A DNA stretch of 64,000 nucleotides from Rhizoctonia solani (taxonomy: Eukaryota > Basidiomycota > Agaricomycetes > Cantharellales > Ceratobasidiaceae). The position numbers and the translations under genes are program-made. Under the pieces are notes generated by a model. It was not told the origin of the DNA. It was given only the letters and a program-made list of their open reading frames with translations, and made no database searches. The DNA lies in the NCBI RefSeq assembly GCF_016906535.1, contig NC_057385.1, positions 1,736,001 through 1,800,000 of the forward strand, read 5' to 3'. Below, piece by piece: positions 59,055-64,000 of this stretch; position 1 is the stretch's first letter; each line of letters opens with the position of its first letter.

Positions 59055-59331
59055 GGTAACTAGTGGGGGGGTAGAACGAAGAACAAAAGTGGGTTTGGTT
59101 TAAATTAAAATTAAGAAAAGGGAACGAAACTAGCTGGGTGGTTGTCAGTAGTAGCTCGAGGTGTTGGACCAAGGGGGGTCCTCGGGAGGCTAGATATAGG
59201 GGGGCAACACCCCCCGCATACACACAGCCACCGGTGACGCTGACTGGTACTGCATGACTTGCCCAGTGCCGCACAGACCGCTCCGGCCTCGTACCGTAAT
59301 CAACCGTCATACTCAATTCATGGTATAGAAA

Positions 59332-62045
59332 CTAATAGATACAGCCCCATTCGGGGGTAGAGAGATAACGAGTCACATCCCCTTTTACACCTCCGGTCCT
59401 GTCAATACGTTCCTTGGAATCCGAGTCAACAACATCTTCGCCCCCAAATGTATTGCCTAACCAAACTCGGTGAGCCCTGTCTCCCGTGAAAACAAGGGCA
59501 CGGATCAACTCACCAGCCCGCATTTCGTTTTCCCGTTGAGTCGCCGAAATTGGGGTGAACTTGGCAGTCGGAACGAACCAGCTAGAATGCTGGAAAAAGT
59601 CGTCCATTTCTTCGAGTTTCCGACCCTGGATCACGTGTTTAACATATATGCTGGCAGTGCATTTATCGGCATTACTCACCTTGGTTTCGGGGAAGAGAGC
59701 CCAGAAAGTGAGGGCGTTGGTGTAGCCGCAGATAGCAAACACCAAATAGTATTTCCAGCCGATGTTACTGAATGCATGGGGCGTAACTTGTGCAATCATA
59801 AAGTTTGCAATCCATGCAGCCATAGATGTGATTGCTGTCCCACGAGCGCGTGTGGCTACAAACAGTCTGCTGAGTCAGTATGCTTATGGCTCGGTGGAAA
59901 CTTGACATACCGGAGCCGAAAATCTCGACAGGATATGCCCACTGATAATAGCCATGCATAAACAGACTGTTTCGGGGGTGTTGTTAAGGAGGTACTTACG
60001 CTAATAGGACCGATGGCCGAAGAAAACGCAAAGTTGAAAAGCCAGGTCATGACAACAAAGGCATAATGTGCGCTCTTATTTCCGCTCGGATTATTTGGGT
60101 CAGCCGGGTAAATGCTGTGCGATGCATCGGAAAGTGATGAGCATATATCCAAACAAACCAATTAGAATCATACATACGCGATGATAGCCGTTCCGATCAC
60201 AAACGTCGAAGAAGAGAACGCGCTGCGATGGAGACGAGATTTGTCAAACAAGTACATTGATATGATGCCGAGAACCTACTTGGCGATAATTAGGGGCCAC
60301 CGACGACCGAGTCTGTCAACCTGCGAAGAGCTTCAGAGCGGGGTTGCTGGTCAAACATGACGAAATTACCAGTAGAACACAGGCTGCCTCCCCAAATAAT
60401 GCGATGATAGAGTTAATGCTCTGGAACAGTAAGGTTTGTCCTGCATCAAATCCAACCTGCAAACTCGCTCAGTATGTGTGTGTTTTTGTCATTGCTGAAA
60501 TCATTTCACCTCTTCGAAGATCTGAATGGTGGGTCAGCGAAGCGACCAGCGGGAATATCGGTAACCACTTACAGCAGGTGCGTAATACTGGATAGCTGAA
60601 ACACCAGTCATCTGGACACTGAACTGAAGGATAACACCCAAGAGAAGGCGTCGGCGGTTACTAGGTTCGAAGAACAGCAGGCTCCAACTGTTGTTAAAAT
60701 AATATTAGTTTGAGCAGAGGGTCTATAGCTTTGATCGACATACGCATTCCTGCTCTCTTCCCTTTCCTTCTCGATGCTAGCCTCGATATCCGCCAGTTCT
60801 AAGGTTGATTAGTCAGTCGAGCATGTAAAACAGGACCTGGGGCATGCACACCTGTTTGCACGAAAATGTCAGAGGTATTTCCATTGGCGTGAAGTCGTGC
60901 GAGGGTCTTCAATGCATCATCGTGGCGGCCTTTCATAGCCAACCAACGAGGGCTCTCCGGGAAAGCATGGATGAGCAATGCCAAAGGTACAGCAGGGAAG
61001 AGCTGCAAACCCAAAGGTAGCCTCTGCCCTACAGATTTAGCTAGGAGATCTAATGATGGCCAATAGTCCAAAATACGTACCCATTGGGCCTGAGTTCCCT
61101 GTAGGCGGTTATAGCACCCATATCCAATAAACGAGGCAATGAATGCGCCGATTCCGAGGAAAAATTGTTGAAGCGTGGTCTGGGGGAGGCATTTAGTCTG
61201 GCATTGACAAGGTTTGTAATTTGAACATACCAAACGCCCACGAATAGAGCTATGAGCAATTTCGGATTGGAACAGAGGAGCCAAGTGAGCTGCGACACAA
61301 TTAGTTTAAGGAATTCAGGGATTTGTATTCTTTGAGAATCTCACCAAGTTGTCCCACACCCCATCCAGCTGAATTTGATCGGTTAGGCTGGGTTTGCGTA
61401 CATGCTTAACGCTAACTTACCCAAGAATCGACCAGCCATCATCATGCCTAGGTTCACTGCGGCGGTTTGTAGCTAGAACGTGCATGAGTGCTCAATCAAA
61501 GTTTATGATTCGAGTGCACTCACACAACCACCAATGATGAATATGATGCAACCAACTTGATTCAGAGAATTAGACTTGGGCGACAATATTTAGACAGTTG
61601 GTACTTACCGACGATTGCTTTGCGCCGTCCTATCGAATCGGCAATTACACCAGAAGGTGCTGACCCAAAGAAAGCTCCCAGGAGGAAGAGACTGGTGATG
61701 AGACCCTAGTTGAATATGCAGTCAGGCCTCTGGAATACGAGTGAAACGCCTTGTGGTGCCTACGATTTCATTGTCCGAAGGGTGTCCAACGACGTCGAGA
61801 AATGTTTCTGACGGCAACACGCTGGCGATGATACCCAAGTCGTATCTGGAGTAGGATGAGAAGCAGGAACGAGAGCAGATTCTAGAGGTAAATCCCCACA
61901 AACTACTCACCCGAAAAGGATACTTCCGAGTGCTATAACCCCGCGAAGTCAACATTAGTGAATGTTATTAAAAATAAAACACAGCATACTGCACACCTGC
62001 GAAGCACCCACAGAGCCAAGTATAGACTTTGGGCGAGAGGGCCAT
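59332..62045 (-). CDS. MFS sugar transporter
   Basis: Twelve-helix proton-coupled or facilitative sugar carrier. Start MALSPKVYTWLCGCFAG; then ALGSILFGYDLGIIASVLPS, FLLGAFFGSAPSGVIADSIG followed by RRKAIVVGCIIF (loop 2 motif), LQTAAVNLGMMMAGRFLAGW and GVGQL. After the sixth helix comes the signature HAFPESPRWLAMKGRHDDAL, then INSIIALFGEAACVLLVIS-like and DRLGRRWPL segments. The last exon holds SNIGWKYYLVFAICGYTNAL and FWALFPETK, with a C-terminal tail ending PEWGCIY. About 12 short introns. Substrate unknown; resembles hexose/lactose permease-like fungal MFS proteins (inference). No EF or binding domains. Confidence 0.9.
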
Positions 62046-62323
62046 GTTACACAGAGCAATAAGCCGTCAAACTGTGGCCGCTTCCTGCTTATGAATGGGC
62101 GGCATTTTAGGAGCAGCGGGCCGGTTATTGTGCTCAGAGCGTATGGCAAGAAAGAAGCTACGGAACTATCGACGTTTGTGGAAAGAGGTGTTTGTTAGGT
62201 AGAATGAATGGGGAAAAGAAGTTCCGTACGCCGTATCCGTCTCAATACCCGAACCTACATCAGTGATATCATCATTTGAAATCAACTTCCTCCCTCGACC
62301 ACTTGTAAATAATTATCCCAATC
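62046..62323. promoter_or_regulatory. Divergent promoter between the transporter and CZIB genes
   Basis: 278 bp between diverging starts. Nothing beyond a pair of AT-rich stretches is seen; no CACGTG. Confidence 0.4.
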
Positions 62324-63162
62324 ATGGTTGTAAGTAGGTATACTCTTGGAACCTTTGAAGGGCACTCAATGCTTTTATATAGCGTCTTCTACTCCAATTT
62401 AAAGCGGAACTCGAGAATGTCACGGATCTGAAACCGGCAGATGAGAACTTCAACTGGTTCTTCGAGGCAAGTACATAAACGGGCCTGAGTAAAATCTTCC
62501 AACTTATCGACCCTTCCTAGGTCAAATGCACTAGTTGCAATGAAGTGCACCCCAAGTATGTGTCCATGACCCGTACAGAGGAAATGGCTGTGTCTGGAGG
62601 CAAGGGCAGCACGGCGAACTTTGTCTGGCGCTGCGGTATGTGCCTCACATCACTTCCCAATATCCGAGTAGATGTAAATAAACGAGTTATTGATGGAAGG
62701 TCTATGCAAGCGGGAAAGCTCGGCCAAGTTTGAGGTGGCGAATCCAGTGCAACCCTATACCGCCGAGTCCAGTGGCCAATTCGCGCCTTTGGTCACCGTA
62801 GATTGCAGAGGGCTCGAATTCATCAAGTGAGTACCCGATTCCTTCGATAGGAATTGCTATGTAGTTTCTTACTTTGGTTTAGTTTTGATCCCCGAGTAAG
62901 GACATACAAGTTTGATCACATAAACCCATGCACATAATTGATGCTATATACCCATAGGGGGTCTGGACTTGCAAAGGAGCAGAATCTGGTACTATTTTCC
63001 CCGAAGTCCCTCTTGATGAACGCGAGTGGACCGATTACGACGAAAAGGTGATTTTGCGCTTCATAAACGGTTCGATTCACACTGACTGTGGGGTCGTCTC
63101 AACAGAAAGCTTGCCCAGTCGGGATCATGGAAATTGAGAGCAAATGGGTTCGCGCACCCTAA
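62324..63162 (+). CDS. CZIB / UPF0587 family zinc-binding protein
   Basis: Small protein with two CxxC pairs that bind one zinc. Exon 1 is only MV; after an intron (about 62330-62382) RLLLQFKAELENVTDLKP, ENFNWFFEVKCTSCNEVHPK (first CxxC), SGGKGSTANFVWRCGLCKRE (second CxxC). Then SAKFEVANPVQPYTAESSGQ and the conserved CRGLEFIKFDPRGVWTCKGA, AESGTIFPEVPLDE, WTDYDEK and ACPVGIMEIESKWVRAP, stop 63160-63162. The intron at 62467-62520 is of the GC-AG type (GCAAGT). Length about 165 aa agrees with the family. No frame breaks. Confidence 0.93.
62467..62520 (+). other. GC-AG intron in the CZIB gene
   Basis: Donor GCAAGT, acceptor TTCCTAG, 54 nt. Only this cut gives FFE-VKCTSC in frame; a GT 4 bases downstream puts the CxxC motif out of frame. 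Confidence 0.8.
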
Positions 63163-63294
63163 CGGAGACATTAGGCCAAGCCGGAAGTGTAATAGGTATT
63201 ATGATATCGCAATTACAAGAATTGTCAGACATTTATAAGTTATGTATCCACGCAAAACCCAAGATTACTCCCAAGAATACACCACCACTACTGG

Positions 63295-64000
63295 TCACTT
63301 CGGCATTCCACCCTCTTGTTCGCATGTGATTGTCGGCTTCTCATTACCGAGTTCTCGCCTGACACCTTGAACCGATTGTTCCTTGTCCTCTTCACCCATA
63401 TGATCTATGCGTCCGACCAGGATATCTTTGCGCCATCGGGCGCCTTCTAACCATCTCTCATCTTTCTGTATTTCCTGAGCCTTCTTCTTTTCATAGGTCT
63501 GTAAGTCGGAGGTCGGGCGACCGTGATCCTCGTGTTCCGTAGGGCTCTCGCCCTTGGATTTGAACGAAGCTACTCTTTTGAGAGTACCCGCGAGTTCCTT
63601 TTGCTTCGCTTGTTTGGACTTTTGGAATCTCTTATAATGTTCCAATCTACCGGAGAGTTCTCATGAGAAAAATCAATAACAAAATAACACACATTACTTA
63701 CCCCCATAAGGTCAGTTCCGCTTTGGTCACCTGTACCTTTTTTAAATCTGCCCCTTGTCTCCCAAGTTCATCCAGGAACAAGCGATAGTGCTTGAACAAT
63801 AGATATTAGCCGGTGTTCAATCAAAGGTACTGGGAAGCTCACATCCACAGACGTCCGGTAATGGCCACTGAGTGGACTTAACTTGTGAATACGTCCCATT
63901 TTGACTTTGATTAATCCGGCAGAAGATATCAGGCCGCCGGCAGTAAATGAACTGTGCTGAAATGCGCCCGTTTCTTTAATTCCAATGAATAGATTTCGCT
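63295..64000 (-). CDS. Conserved fungal protein of unknown role, truncated by the window end (5' part missing)
   Basis: Visible from the right edge: HSSFTAGGLISSAGLIKVKM, GRIHKLSPLSGHYRTSV (an HSSF...SGHYR pattern I know from fungal proteins of the IQ/calmodulin-binding type), KHYRLFLDELGRQGADLKKV and QVTKAELTLWG. A basic coiled-coil-prone region follows, RLEHYKRFQKSKQAKQKEL, and a charged tail ending EQEGGMPK. Introns at about 63651-63702 and 63788-63842. The start codon and any N-terminal domain lie beyond 64000. Function uncertain. Confidence 0.75.

Noticed and set aside
1..64000. Transposons, reverse transcriptase or transposase fragments
   Set aside because: No conserved catalytic motifs (YxDD, DDE, RNase H) or long terminal repeats were noticed by eye, though decayed copies in the gene-poor stretches cannot be excluded.
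1..64000. CRISPR-like or prokaryotic mobile features
   Set aside because: The window is eukaryotic with spliceosomal introns throughout; no regularly spaced direct repeats were seen.

Overview
The window reads as nuclear DNA of a filamentous fungus, most likely an Agaricomycete (inference; a Ceratobasidiaceae/Rhizoctonia-like genome would fit). Reasons: closely packed genes on both strands, many short introns of about 50-65 nt with GTRNGT-type donors, and fungal protein sets (SPC24, TAF5, NoxA, HeH/Src1, Cut8/Sts1, Cas1-like acyltransferase). No rRNA, tRNA, CRISPR or intact transposon was recognised. Exon structures were read by eye from frame changes and splice signals. Spans are firmer than individual internal junctions.

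Layout. 0-2.3 kb: last exon of a gene entering from the left, then about 2 kb without a gene. 2.3-8.5 kb: an unknown cysteine-rich protein (+) and a Cas1-type polysaccharide O-acetyltransferase (+). 8.7-11.3 kb: a PPR-like mitochondrial protein (-) and an unknown protein (-). 11.4-17.5 kb: RRP15 (+), the SM protein SLY1 (-), a probable Mso1-like protein (-) and TMA20/MCTS1 (+). 17.6-23.5 kb: kinetochore SPC24 (-) divergent from mitochondrial sulfide:quinone oxidoreductase (+), then an inner-nuclear-membrane Src1/Heh1 protein (+). 23.8-28.4 kb: a SET/Vps75-like histone chaperone (-) and a RecQ helicase (-). 28.8-36.8 kb: a large MIT-domain protein followed by three tiny MIT-only genes, all on the minus strand and sharing one intron position. 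37.5-45.5 kb: TAF5 (+), NADPH oxidase NoxA (+) and an ABC1/ADCK-type mitochondrial kinase (-). 45.9-53.9 kb: a single-pass membrane protein (+), a beta-helix plus bulb-lectin protein (-), a mitochondrial carrier (+) and a REXO4-family protein that has lost its catalytic acids (-). 54-56.7 kb is nearly gene-free. 56.8-64 kb: Cut8/STS1 (+), a small unknown (-), a sugar transporter (-), the zinc protein CZIB/UPF0587 (+) and the start-truncated part of a conserved fungal protein (-).

Three observations stand out. The first is the MIT mini-gene cluster (28.8-36.8 kb): one full protein and three 105-152 aa paralogues, each spliced at the same phase-0 site just before the third MIT helix. The second is the REXO4-like gene, where three of the four DEDD acids are replaced by their amides (D to N, E to Q, D to N). 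The third is a CACGTG E-box lying 38-115 bp upstream of at least seven start codons. Several conserved genes also carry one-base frame breaks, mostly explained by one missing base in a short homopolymer. That points to consensus sequencing errors more than to gene decay.
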